Positions 11,701 through 23,774 of a stretch of DNA of 64,000 nucleotides are shown piece by piece (within the stretch, counting starts at the first letter, position 1; the number at the start of each line of letters is the position of its first letter). The position numbers and the translations under genes were made by a program. Origin of the DNA: Fragilaria crotonensis. Taxonomy: Eukaryota > Bacillariophyta > Fragilariophyceae > Fragilariales > Fragilariaceae. The notes beneath the pieces were generated by a model that saw only the letters and a program-made list of their open reading frames with translations, had not been told where the DNA came from and did no database searches. The stretch spans positions 1-64,000 of the forward strand of contig JAKSYS010000041.1 in the NCBI GenBank assembly GCA_022925895.1. Direction: 5' to 3'.

Positions 11701-13478
11701 ATGTGCCCTTGCCATTCTCTATGCCTTCAAGACACTGCATCTTGTTCACTTTCTGACCTACCCTTCAAGTCAAGATTCCACTTTCAAGTTCATGCCACAT
11801 GACCTCTCTGATATCATCCGGAATGTGCCATCCTTTGCGACAGCACTGCGTTTATTTCCCAACCGAAGTAATTTCAGAGACGTCCCTGCATTCATTCACA
11901 CTTTCTTCCAAGACCAGCAAGTTGCTTCCAACCCCTTCGACAAGCGACAAGACAGCCAACGCTCATCCTACAATGAGCATCCTACCAACTTTGGCTCAAC
12001 CTCACTATTTGCCTTCACTTATTCTCCGCTTGTGAACGGCTTTGGTGACCCATCTCCCGAAATCCCACCTAGAAGCTCTCTAGCTGCAAGGTCCCTCATC
12101 TCAGCTGCCCTCCAACACCATGCATCTCTCTCTACCAAGGTCACCAATGGTGATGACCCAGATTTGCAACCTACCAACATCATTCTTGGAGCCCTACCCC
12201 AGCTGACATGATCTTCAACTACCATTGCTCTGCCTTCCCAATGGCTACTCTACCTACAACTGAGCAGCTCCATGGCAACACTACCTATGCAATGAACCCT
12301 GCTACCACCCTAGCAGTGAACTTTGTGATTTGTCGAGATATATCTCCAAATTACCTCCAAGAGATCGACATCCCCGCTGGAAACCATCAATATTCCTCGG
12401 ACAAGTCCCACTTCATCCCAATTTCTACCAACACCTACAACTACTCGATCGACTTTCTACCAGATCATGAGTATCTACTCTTCCGTGTGGTCAAGACTCT
12501 TGATGTTATCGATCCCCAACGTGTGCTACCGCAGACCCCAGAACCATCCAATGTTCTCATCTTCCAAGGTACACACTCAGAGAACCCATCCTACACCTCT
12601 GGATCTCAAGTTGAACTGCCTATTCCAAAGGAAGGAGCACACACCTTCCCTATCATCTATGATTCTGGCAATCTGCCCATCATTTTGATCACAGAAATGG
12701 CAATGTTGAACCCTACACTTCAACCACAGTTCAAGCCCTTTTTCAGACTCAAGCTTGCATTCCTATGACTGCAAACTATGAAGCAAATCAATGGGCATGT
12801 CCTAACAATCCCAGTCAACTTTGGCGCCAGTCAAACCCTGTCCACCATGTTGTTGATGATCCTCACACTGTTCCCTTGATCTTGCTATCAGACTTATCCA
12901 AGTTATCACCACGAAACGTGGATCCGACAATGTCTACCGCGCTTGGGCCTTGCCACATCTTCAAGACGCCCTCCAAAAGCCGGCTGATCAGATCAAACAC
13001 AATCGCTTTTCATTTTTCTGGCAACAGCACAATCACCCAGAATACCCATACACAAACAAGACTCCAGAATTACTCCTTAATGTCATTCCTGGTGAGTCCA
13101 GTTCCTTGTGTTCTGACAATGAAAGCACAGCCAAATCTATTACTTGCAACTCACTTATCCCTCCTGGCCACAGACACAATGATGTGAATGTAGCAACAGA
13201 GGATAATTGCAATGTAATTAGATATGATTTGGAAAAACAACAATGTCCTCTTGAACACAATGCATTAGTTGTTCTAACACGCAGATCATCGCTTCTACCG
13301 GAAAACAACCCGGAATCGAACCTGCAACCCCAATCCTGAAAACTCAGACAGTTCTACCGAAATTGACGAAACAGAACATGAAACGTCAGCAATTCCTGAA
13401 AACTCACCCATTTCTGACACTCCTGCTCCTTTTATTGACACTTCGCAACAAAATCCGACAGAAAATCCGTCGAATCCC
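8774..13478 (+). other. Unassigned 5' region of the old Copia element
   Basis: About 4.7 kb lies between the 5' LTR and the gag-like region. Just inside it is a hairpin around 8852..8886 (aatttaaatc arms). The rest has long, Pro/Thr/Asp-rich coding-like stretches with no recognised domain; one long block lies around 10.8-12.2 kb. Copia elements normally have only a short leader here. It may be an extra element gene, captured host sequence or an inserted second element. Confidence 0.6.
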
Positions 13479-15480
13479 TTGCAGCGTCTGTCACGTGCAG
13501 TCGGACAAATTCTAACACCAAAAACCCCCTTGTCCGACACAGCAGACCAAACCCAGCCTCCACCCGCTGAAATTGTTCCCAAAACACCAACGTCAAGACC
13601 AAACGCTCCGTTACCGACAAAACGCTCAGAAACTCACCCAACGTTCGCTTACCCGCCAAGACAAGAGACATTCTTCGACGACGACGACCAAGACGACGAA
13701 CAAGAAGACGACAACGGACCGCCTCAGATTCCCTTAGGTTCTCCTGATGCCCTGACTTCATCAACAAGAACCGACTTCACATATCCTCCGATTGAAGATC
13801 TGACAAGAACGCTCCTGAAATACGCCAAGACTGCAAACCTTCGAAAGCTGAACTATCCAAGTGATCTTCTCCAACGACGACGTCAGTTCAATGCCTTTAT
13901 GGACAACCTTCGAATTGTTTGCAACATATCCCCATGGACACGCAATGTCTTTGACCTCTGGCCAAAGCAAATCAGCTACTCCCATCCATGCATTGGCACA
14001 GCACTCTACAACCTGATCTTCACCAACATCAGTGATCCTTGCCAGAAGCACATCATTGACTGTCCACCTGATGCCAGAACTGCCATTCTGACTCTAAGAC
14101 GTCATTGTGCTCCACTCACCCAAGATCACATTGAACGCACGCGCGAATCCTTCTACTCGATCAAACAAGGTCACCAAGAAGTTGCGACATCATACTTGAA
14201 TCGCATTCGGACTCTAACGCGCGACTGCTATCATGCCGGTATCCCTAACACCGATGCCGACATTATCAAGCGAACCATCCGTGGCGGCAGCAATCACCAC
14301 TTTTATGCTGCTTCCTACCAACGTTTTGACGCCGACATCCGTCGAGCTGAGTTGAATGACGAAGAACTACCCACTTTTGCGGAACTTGAGAGCCATTTGC
14401 TGAACATCGACGACTCGCGTGGACTCACTCTCCCTTCCCAAAATCAACGCAATTACAACCAGCATGCAAATTCTGCACGTCAACCGTTTTCAAACCAATC
14501 CTCTCGCCCTCGCCAAGGCACAACGCGCGTTTTCACACCACGCCAACAACATGCCTTCAGTTCTATGATGCGACCGTACACTGCTTCAAACAACAGACCA
14601 CCGCATCGACCAAACAATCGAGGACCGAATCAAGCTCCTGCACCACCAAGACAACATAACAACAATGATCGCAGAAGCACACCACAACAATCTCGCCCTT
14701 TTCAACAACAGAATCGCGGCTCACGCCCTCCTCTCAGACCGATATCTTCAAACAATGGAAATCAACGGCGCCCTCCAAACAACACACCAGCTGTGAGACG
14801 AAACCCTAACACATCCAATGCTGCAAATATTGTATGCAATAACTGTGGTAGACTTGGCCACTATGCTAATCGATGCATAACCGCCAATCGCTCATCAACT
14901 AACCAGAACAACCGTGGAGGACCGCCGCCCAGAAATCCAAACAATGAAAATGCAGCACCCCGCAACCAGCGTGCTTACTTCATTACTGACTCAACTGCAT
15001 CTAACTCCCATGCTTTTCACCATCAAGCATACATGGCCTCCTGTGACCTCCAGGACACCTTCAATGGCCCATCTGCAGTTACCTCATGGCCTGATGTCAA
15101 TACTCCTCAGATGGAAATCAACAGAGCATTGCTCAACAATGCTTTCTTACCATCAGCACCAAACTCTCCACCCAACACAGGCTCAACAGAACTCTTCCCT
15201 GAAGATCCCTTATCAACACATCAAAGATTTGGACCACCAAGTCTTGACAACTGGCTACCTGACAGTGGTGCCACATGTCATTATACACCCGTTTTCAGCG
15301 ACCTTCGTGATGTTGAAGCCTGCCACATCCCTGTCTCTCTTGCTGATGGAACCACCAAGATCTCAACATTCAAAGGAACCACTGACTGCTACTTCACCTC
15401 TGATGAAGGACAAAAGTCTATCCTTGGCCTAACTGATGTTTATTATATTGAAGGTCTCAGCCACCGCCTTCTTTCCTGAC
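13479..15480 (+). other. gag and protease region of the old Copia element
   Basis: An acidic, Pro-rich start is followed by a helical gag-like domain. Next comes an Asn/Arg/Pro-rich linker, the zinc knuckle CNNCGRLGHYANRC, and a protease motif LPDSGATCHYT near the end. This order is usual for the copia capsid-nucleocapsid-protease segment. Confidence 0.85.
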
Positions 15481-15839
15481 AACCATCTCTGCAACCCAGA
15501 ATTTCACAGTCATCATCCAGAACAGAGCCACTACAATCCAGTTCCCAAACAATTCAAAATACACATGGCCCCTGCTCCTGCATGAACTCCCAACACAGAA
15601 TGCCTTTTCTACCATGGCACAACCTGTGGACACCACACCTGATGAAACTTCCTTCTCCCCTGCATTTGACCAACATGTTGATCCTACACAAGCTGACACC
15701 TCAAGACCAACAACTTCTTTGCCTCTTGAGACCATATCCCGTCGCCTTGCGCACAGAAATTTCCGCAATCTCATGACCGGATCCCTGCATCACGCTTGGA
15801 ATGATCATACACTCTCGCCTGCGATTGACAAAAACACTT

Positions 15840-16640
15840 GGCCAATTCGTATCTCGATCAGCCAGAAACACGCTCGCAGCAAAATTCCTCTCAGACAAGG
15901 CTCAGAACCGTTTCACCAACTTCACCTTGATCTCATGAGAAACCCCTTTCGGTTTGGACTCACCACTGCAACAAACTATTCAGCCTACCTCTTTATTGTC
16001 ACAACACCTGGCAAGCTAACTGGCTGGATAGGACTTCCAACTGAAAGCACCACATCCATCATCACAGCCCTTAAGTCCTGGCTTACTCAGACAGAACTAC
16101 TTGGCCGCACAAAGTCCGTCCGCTTCATCCGTACTGATGCCGGATCTGCCTTTACATCTGCAAAATTCATCACAGAATGCAACAACCTTGGAATTAAACT
16201 TGAAGCTGCTGCTCCAGAACACCAAGAAATGAATGGCATCTGTGAAGCCAAATGGAGAGAAGTTCACAACACTGCAAATGTACTTCTCAACACTGCCCGA
16301 CTTGGCGGTGCCTTCTTCCATCATGCACATGCCTATGCTGTTAGCATTATTAATGCTTGTCCAGCCAAGAATGTGACTGATCAACATGGCAACCCAACCA
16401 CACCCTTCCAATACAGCTATGGCAGAAAACCAAGCCTTGCCAACTTCCGTATTTGGATGCCCTGTCTACTTCAAGCGCTACGAACCGACCTTCCGCAACA
16501 AGCTCATTACCTATAAGCAACAACTCCAACGTGCTTCCCGTGGTATCTTCATCGGCTTTCCAGAGAACTCAGCCGGATGGCTAGTTTACTCTCCTGATCA
16601 TCCGCAGCGCATCGTCATCACTCGCGACGCCTACTTTGAT
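15840..16640 (+). other. Integrase region of the old Copia element
   Basis: Integrase-core-like sequence (HLDLMRNPFRFG, IRTDAGSAFTS, EHQEMNGICEAKWREVHN), with the acidic residues expected for an rve-type catalytic core. It lies upstream of RT, which places the element in copia rather than gypsy. Confidence 0.8.
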
Positions 16641-17129
16641 GAAGACTTCAGCTCTGCCCTTGCCTTCGATTCAAAGCCCTTTGCCGGAGCCATTCCCATC
16701 CGATCTCACTTGGATCCCAATGGACTCCAATCTTTGGACAACTCTGAACCATCAATTGTCCACCAAACCGGATCTGCTGCCAATCTAGGCATCACACCAT
16801 CCACCTATCTTGAAGAACTCCATGACTCTGAACAACTTTTACAAGCACAAGACAATGGCCCTTCAAGCACTGCCCATCCAGAAGATGATATTGATGACAC
16901 TGATCCCATCACAGAATCTGACATCTCTCCTGGACCAACACCACCAACTCCTCAGCTGATCAACTGGACCTTTCACCAACTGAGACACACCCCACTTCAC
17001 AAGGAAATGACTTTATACTTCCAAGAGTGTGCTGAATCTCTGCCATCAGTTGATCCCATCCACACTGCCATGCTTGCCGTTGACGCATCCACAACTTCGC
17101 CCACCGACGATCCAGTGGACAAGTATCTT

Positions 17130-18965
17130 CCTGAACCGCAATCCTTCAAAGCCGTTCTCAAACTTGACGATGACGTCCGCAATGCCTGGCTACATGCTAT
17201 TCGCATGGAAATCAAGAACTTAATCGACCACGATACCTTCATCCTGGGTGAACAACCCCGGAAAGATGAACTCATCATCCCTGTCAAACTTGTCTTGAAA
17301 GCAAAACAAACTGCAACTGGTAAACTTGAAAAACTTAAAGCTCGCCTTGTCGCCCGTGGCGACTTGGAAAACGACGATTGAAGAAAACTAAAGCTGCTTA
17401 CCAGCAATTTCTCCAACAACAAAAACAAGACAATGCTGAAAACAATCCTGAATCCAGCAAGACAACTAACACCATCCCAATTGAGGTACCTCAACCTTTT
17501 GAGGACACATGGTCACCCTGTGCATCTTCAAGAGGGTCAAGTTACTTCTCTCAACAATCTGTGCATCCCACCGCACTCTCAAAAGTGCCGACTTCATTGG
17601 CGCATATCTACAAGCCAAAGTCATCGGTCGCCACTTTGTCAGACTTCCACTTGAGTATGCATATTACTTCCCTGAATATGCTAAATACTTTGGAACTCCA
17701 GCCCTTTTGAACAAGGGAATCTATGGACTTGTTTACTCTGGAAAATATTGGAACATTGAATTCTCTGAATGGCTTTACTCCAAAGGATTCATCCAATCCC
17801 AGTCTGAACCCTCCTATTTTGTCTTTTACAACAAACACAACCAATGGTTACGCCTTCTCTTCTTTGTCGACGACATGCTCTACGCTGGCAGCAATGACGC
17901 CATCGAAAAAGAATTCGAAGAATCTGTCCGCAATCGCTTTGACGTCAAGTTCCTTGGACCTGCTCAATGGTTCTTGCAAATGCGCATCCATCAACACAAA
18001 GACAAAACCTACACCCTCGACCAACATCGCTACGTTCTCAACACTTTGCAACGTTACGATCCCAACTCCGAGTTCCCTGAACGTGAAACACCATTCCCAC
18101 CGGATTACACCTTCAGTAAAGACAATCGACCTGTCACCGATCATGACAAACAAGTTGTCGAACAACACGAGAACGCCTCCCATTCCGCTCCGCTGTATGT
18201 ACGCTACTCTACCTTGCCTACAACACCCGTGCTGATATCCTCTTCGCAGTCTGCAAACTTGCAAAAGCCTGCGTCTGCCCTGGCGAACTCGACTTCCGTG
18301 CTCTTATCTGGCTGATTGGCTACCTACGCCGTCGCCCATATTATGCCATCAAGTTCTACCCGGATGCCACGACCAACCCTGTTTACGACATATGTCGTCA
18401 ACACCGCATTCCCCATTCCGACTTAACCGTATTTTCCGACGCCAGCTGGCAAGATTGCCCTGACACTGGCCGCTCTACTGTCGGTTATATGATCTTTCAC
18501 AACGGTGCTCTCATCGAAGCCAACTCTACGATGCCAACACCAATTGCTATGTCAACGTCCGAGGCCGAATACATGGCCGCATGCTCTGCATCCATGGCCA
18601 CAGCTCACATTCGGATGCTACTCTACGACATGACATATCTCGGAACCAAACATTGGCGTGAATCTATGCAGCGTCTTCCAACCATTCCATCGATTCTCAT
18701 GATCGACAACGAAGCCACTGTGCAGATCGCCAAGAACGGCAAATTAACCCGCAAGACTCGTCACATCGAACGACGTTTCCACTATGTCCGTCAAGGCCAA
18801 CAAGACGGTATACATCAACTACATTGGATACCTTGCGATTCTCAACTTGCCGACATCCTCACAAAAACACAAGTCTCTTCCAAAATTGATCAACACATTG
18901 ACAAAGTCTTCTGTACACTGCCTGATCACATGCTACAGACTACAAGTGAATCTACAGAGATTTGA
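17130..18965 (+). other. Reverse transcriptase and RNase H region of the old Copia element
   Basis: RT is recognised by the segment following DDDVRNAWLHAIRMEIKNL and by the active-site box FFVDDMLYAGS. RNase H is recognised by DASWQD, MSTSEAEYMAACSAS and the terminal LADILTKTQVSSK box. Domain limits are approximate. Confidence 0.85.
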
Positions 18966-18975
18966 TTCAAGAGGG

Positions 18976-19869
18976 TGTTAAACATCCAGTATCGCCCTAC
19001 ATATTTTCTATTATCCCTATCCCTAAACTGTCGCTCGCATGCACAGTAAAACATTACATCCGTGCTCCAGTAACCAGTGCGACACTGCACGACTGGAATC
19101 AAAACTCACGTCGATTCAAATCATGTTCATCTCGTTCCTCGAGTTTGTACATTGATTTTCAAACGACGCTCAACGCCTCGTTTACGAAAAACAACGCAGC
19201 CGTACGCTGCTGACCGTGATTGATATGAGGAGTGTTCCTGATTGTTCCAAGGAACACTCCCCTTTCATCAGACCTCTCATTTCGGTCGCCCTCTCCTTTT
19301 TCCCACAATTGTCAATTTTCATATTTTTAGTGCCACTTACCCTTTTTGTTCTTCTACATATTTTTCTCACGATGATGATGATTGACCATGACGCGTTTTT
19401 ACCCGCCGTCGTCATGACATCATATACACCGTGCTGTACAAATATTAGTAGACAGTACGACGGTACTCACTACAACGACAATACAACACAACACGGCGAC
19501 CGGTACAACAGTACCTTCGCACATCAACTTCTCTGCCCGTCGATAGTACGCGCACGTCTGAGTTTACCGTTACTGTACATAACGATAAACCAATAGACAG
19601 TGCCCACTATACGACACGCGATATTTATACTAGTCAGTCTCTCGCACATACGTGTGGCGATAGAACGACAGATAGTACATGTATCGTCATCTGTAGCGGT
19701 AGACAGCACTGCGTAGCTGTACCGTTTATAGATGAACTATGCAGTAGTCAGTGTCGTACTAGACACTTACCTACTGGGGGCGTACCCCGTAACGGTTACG
19801 TCCTGGTTCTTAACCCGAACCCTATGCCGACCTGCGCGTCGCTAGGTTCCGTTAACCCGAACCATATCA
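18976..19869 (+). repeat. 3' LTR of the old Copia element
   Basis: Copy of 7879..8773, preceded by the purine tract aagaggg and ending atatca. It abuts host sequence that leads into the protease gene starting at 20139. Confidence 0.93.
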
Positions 19870-20138
19870 GTTAACGTCAATTCTGCCTCTGGGACCGGGA
19901 ACCAATAGAACAGTGCAATACACCAAGTATGGTAACCGTGATTTACCGGGTTTTCGAAGCAGCGCCGATTGCTTGTTCCATGCGGCGAGCGTATCGAATA
20001 CAAAATGAAGTCCGGCATGAGTTGTTGTGTGTTGAGTGCCCTTTTGGAGTCGAGTTTCAATTTTCAATCGCAACAATCGGTCATACCTACAGTACTGTTG
20101 TCACCTGTCATAGACCGAGTCAACGGGATCCTTCAAAC

Positions 20139-22035
20139 ATGGCGTTGAGTGGGTATATTCATACTGCCTCCCTCTTGCTGTTGGTCATGAGTACTTCTGC
20201 TACCTCTCATACTAGCGGTGGTAGTAGTAGCTTGGCAACAAGAGGAGGAGCAAGGCAGAGAAAGCAGCAGCAACAGGATGAACAACCTCTGCATATGTTA
20301 CCTTTGATTCCGCATTGGCATCAAGAAAATCGTCGTCAGCTTTCTTCACCTCAATCGAATGCGATTGAAGATCGCAGACGCAAACTTGATCCTCTTCAAG
20401 TCGGAGCGCTCTATCAAGGTTATGGTACTCATTACGTCGATCTTTGGGTTGGAACTCCTGGCCAACGCCAAACACTCATTGTCGATACGGGGTCCGGAGT
20501 GACAGCCTTTCCTTGTTCTGGTTGTAACGATTGTGGAAGAGGCCATCACATTGACGAGAACTTTGCTGAATCAAAGTCCTCAACCTTTCAGAAAGTGCCT
20601 TGTGGAAAATGCACGCGCGGGACTTGTTCGGGGTCAACCGATTGCAGAATCGGAATGAGCTATCAAGAAGGAAGCAGTTGGACGGCCTACGAGGCGAAGG
20701 ATATGGTCTATATGGGAGGTCCTCATGATCACGTGTTGACTCAAGACAATGGGGGCACACAGGATATTGACCCAAATCACGCATTGGCCTTTGCCTTCCT
20801 CATGGTCTTTGGATGCCAAACGAAACTAACTGGACTGTTCAAAACACAGCTGGCCGATGGCATTATGGGTATGGACGATGCGCCAACAGCATTTTGGACA
20901 CAAATGCGATCGGCAGGATTGATTAGAAATCAGCAGTTTTCTCTTTGCTTCACAAGACAGCCCACGGCCGCAAGCACTGGAACGGAAGCGGGGGCCATGA
21001 CCATGGGTGGCTATGAGGAGCGCCTTCATACCAGTCCCATGATTTACACCAAACGTCAGGGAGGTGGAAGTGGCGGCTTTTACAACGTTCGTGTCCGCAA
21101 AGTCTACTTGAGGCATGGTTCCGGGGGCGAAGCGTCCAAGGCCACCGATCCCAAAGCGGAAGTGATCAGACTCAACGTGGATGAAGACACTCTCAATCAC
21201 GGCAATGTTATTGTCGATAGCGGAACGACAGATACCTACTTTACGCGACGCATCGCTACGGAATTCAACAACGCATATAAAAAATTATCTGGAATGACCT
21301 ACGCGCATTCTGGTGTGACCTTGACCGACGAGGAGCTTCACGCCTTGCCAACGATTTTGATTCAAATGGCTGGTGACGATGCGACGAACCGGCGGACCTA
21401 CCCGAATGTCCAAGACATTCCTGGATTTGCCGTTGACGTGGATCCCGATCATCCTTACGACGTCCTTCTGGCAATCCCGCCATCTCACTACATGGAGTAC
21501 GACGACAAGCAGAAAAAGTATGTTGCTCGTTTTTTATGCCGACGAGGGCGGCGGAAGTGTGTTAGGCGCCAATGCAATTATGGGACATGATGTTTTCTTC
21601 GATATTGATACCAAACTCATTGGTTGGGCGGAAAGCGATTGCGACTATCATAGTCTCCTAACGGACCATGGGTTTGTCGATGAACTCAGCCCTGTCGATA
21701 CGCCTAGAGTCGATTCACCAACAGCAGCAGCCGCTGCAGCGGATAACGAACCATTGCCAACGTCATCCCAATCCACATCAAACGACAAGGACAAAGCTGT
21801 TCATGCTGCGGTTGCTGCCTGCAACGACTTGCAGTGTCGTGGTACAGTTTTGTTCGTGTTGTTGACCGTCCTTGTGTGTGGCATATTCCTTGGTCGGTGT
21901 TGCCTGAGGTCGAATAGCGTGGAATACCACGCGACTCCGACGACGGCCGGAGATGTGGAACTGTCTCCTACTCTGAACGGAAAAGCTTACCGTGACAACC
22001 CAGAAGCTGAGACCTTCTCAGACGAGGTCGAATAG
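20139..22035 (+). CDS. Membrane-anchored pepsin-like aspartyl protease, one frame change
   Basis: Family A1 protease of about 630 aa. It has a signal peptide (MALSGYIHTASLLLLVMSTS), a basic Gln-rich propeptide, the first catalytic motif IVDTGSGVTAFPC, a Cys-rich insert (CSGCNDCGRG), the second motif IVDSGTTDTYF, and a C-terminal hydrophobic helix (GTVLFVLLTVLVCGIFLG) with a short cytosolic tail. It is therefore probably a type I surface or endomembrane protease. Both catalytic Asp are present. The last 170 residues are one frame away from the rest. The shift falls in a run of six T (21530..21535), where five would keep family collinearity (ARFYADEGGG). There is no intron at the position where the paralogue at 51086 has one. 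The ATG at 20139 is the one that gives a signal peptide; the frame upstream runs into the Copia flank. Confidence 0.85.
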
Positions 22036-22187
22036 ACAACTCGGATCAAGTCCCTTGCAGAATAATCCATAAACGCAACCTTACCTTAATCATGACGCAC
22101 TTGCTAAGATAGACTTGTACTGGTGCGCATTCTATCTTACACTTACACTAAAAGTACTGAAGTCCATTCATATATAATCTACTGCAC

Positions 22188-23774
22188 TTACAATTTACTC
22201 AAAACGTCATCGGCAATTGCAATTGTCTTCTCAATGTCAGCATCCGTGTGTACTGTCGACATGAAACCAGCTTCGTACATGGATGGGGCAAGGTACACTC
22301 CTCGCTCCAACATCATACGATGCCACTTTCCGAATTTCGCACCATCTGCCTTGGCGGCATCTTGGAAGCTCTTGACAGGCCCTTCCACGAAATACCAACC
22401 GAACATGCCACCAGCGTAGTCTCCGCAAATGGCGTGTCCGTGCTTCTTACCGGCAGCAACAATACCATCCACCAGCTTCTTCGATTTGCGTTCCAGTTCT
22501 TCGTAAACGCCAGCCTGTTTGAGTTTCTTCATGGTTTCAATACCAGCGGTCATGGCCAATGGATTTCCAGAGAGAGTTCCGGCCTGGTACATTGGTCCAG
22601 ATGGAGCGACCATGGCCATAATGTCCTTGCGGCCACCGTAGGCACCGACAGGGAGACCACCTCCAATAACCTTACCCATGGTCGTGACATCGGGTGTCAC
22701 TCCAAAGTATTGTTGAGCTCCACCGTAGGCGACGCGGAATCCGGTCATGACTTCGTCAAAGACAAGGAGGGCACCATTGTCAGTGGCCAATTGGCGGAGT
22801 CCCTCCAAGAAAGCCTTATCTGGCTTGATGAAACCCGAGTTTCCGACAACTGGTTCCAAAATGATGGCGGCAATCTCGTCCTTGTTTTCTTCGAAAATTG
22901 TCTTGACGGCGTCGAGGTTGTTGTATTCCGCGCACAGTGTGGCCTTGGTGGCGGAAGCGGGGACTCCAGGAGAGTCTGGAAGTCCGAGAGTGGCAACTCC
23001 AGATCCAGCCTGGACCAAGAAGGCATCGGCGTGTCCGTGGTAACAACCCTCGAACTTGATGACCTTTTCGCGATTCGTAAAGGCACGGACAAGGCGGATC
23101 ATGCCCATGCACGCCTCAGTACCTGAGTTGGTGAAACGAACCATCTCGACAGAAGGAACGGCCTCAATGACGAGCTTGGCGAGCTCATTCTCCAATGGAC
23201 ATGGCGCACCGAAGGAAGTTCCCTTCATCATTGTGGTCTTGACAGCATCGAGGACGTCGTCGTCGGCATGTCCGAGAATGGCAGGTCCCCAAGTCAGAAC
23301 ATAGTCAATGTACTTGTTATCATCGACATCCCAAGCGTATGCGCCCTTAACACGATCGAAGACAACTGGATTTCCACCGACGCTCTTGAAAGCCCGGACT
23401 GGAGACGAAACACCGCCAGGCATGAGCTGTAGATAAGTTCGATGTCGGTGTGGGGTGATAAAGAGGGAGGAAACAAAGTCGGTGAGTATTCTGCACGACA
23501 ATCATGGGTGCACTACATCACCAAACACAGGATGAAGATGTTGCAGTGCTCTACACTGAGTTTCCCATCACGGAGAGTTCATCGACAGTCAAGCAACGTT
23601 GCGCAAGGAACTCACAGTTTGTGCCTCCGCGAAGATCTCCTCTGATTTGGCGAAAGTGTACACCTCTGTCTCAACGGCACTCATTTTCAATGCATTAGAT
23701 GAACGAGTGGCGAAGACTGGAGAGAAGGCGGCGGCAGAACCGGCCAAGAAAGCGGCAGCGACGGTGAACTTCAT
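22188..23774 (-). CDS. GSA1: Glutamate-1-semialdehyde 2,1-aminomutase, plastid (spliced)
   Basis: PLP enzyme that converts glutamate-1-semialdehyde to 5-aminolevulinate, the C5 entry to haem and chlorophyll. Exons 23616..23774 and 22188..23426 (minus strand) are joined at a gtgagt donor and a ctacag acceptor, giving 465 aa. Exon 1 encodes a signal peptide plus transit peptide with the diatom motif SAAAFSPVF. Exon 2 begins in the canonical [18 protein letters not shown] and includes [27 protein letters not shown] and [18 protein letters not shown], whose Lys binds PLP. Length and motifs are complete. The large plus-strand frames across this gene are shadows. The symbol denotes the enzyme family; the plant and algal gene is also called GSA-AT or hemL. 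Confidence 0.96.

Larger units (their letters stand above)
7879..19869 (+). mobile_element. Ty1/copia LTR retrotransposon, old and broken, about 12 kb
   Basis: LTRs of 895 and 894 bp, beginning TG and ending CA, bound an 11,991-bp element. Recognisable parts in order are a long 5' region of unknown content, a gag-like region with a CCHC zinc knuckle, an aspartic protease motif, integrase, reverse transcriptase and RNase H: the copia order, with integrase before RT. A purine-rich tract precedes the 3' LTR. The coding region is broken in roughly half a dozen places. LTR divergence of about 3 percent by eye implies an old insertion compared with the element at 42252. The 5-bp flanks differ (ctgtc against gttaa), so no target duplication is visible. 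Its length is about twice that of a usual copia element. Confidence 0.93.

Noticed and set aside
13290-13340. tRNA-like T-arm on the minus strand (gttcgattcc)
   Set aside because: The flanking bases do not form the T stem or an acceptor stem. No convincing tRNA was found in the window by eye.
22248-23126. 292-codon plus-strand frame
   Set aside because: Antisense of the glutamate-1-semialdehyde aminomutase.
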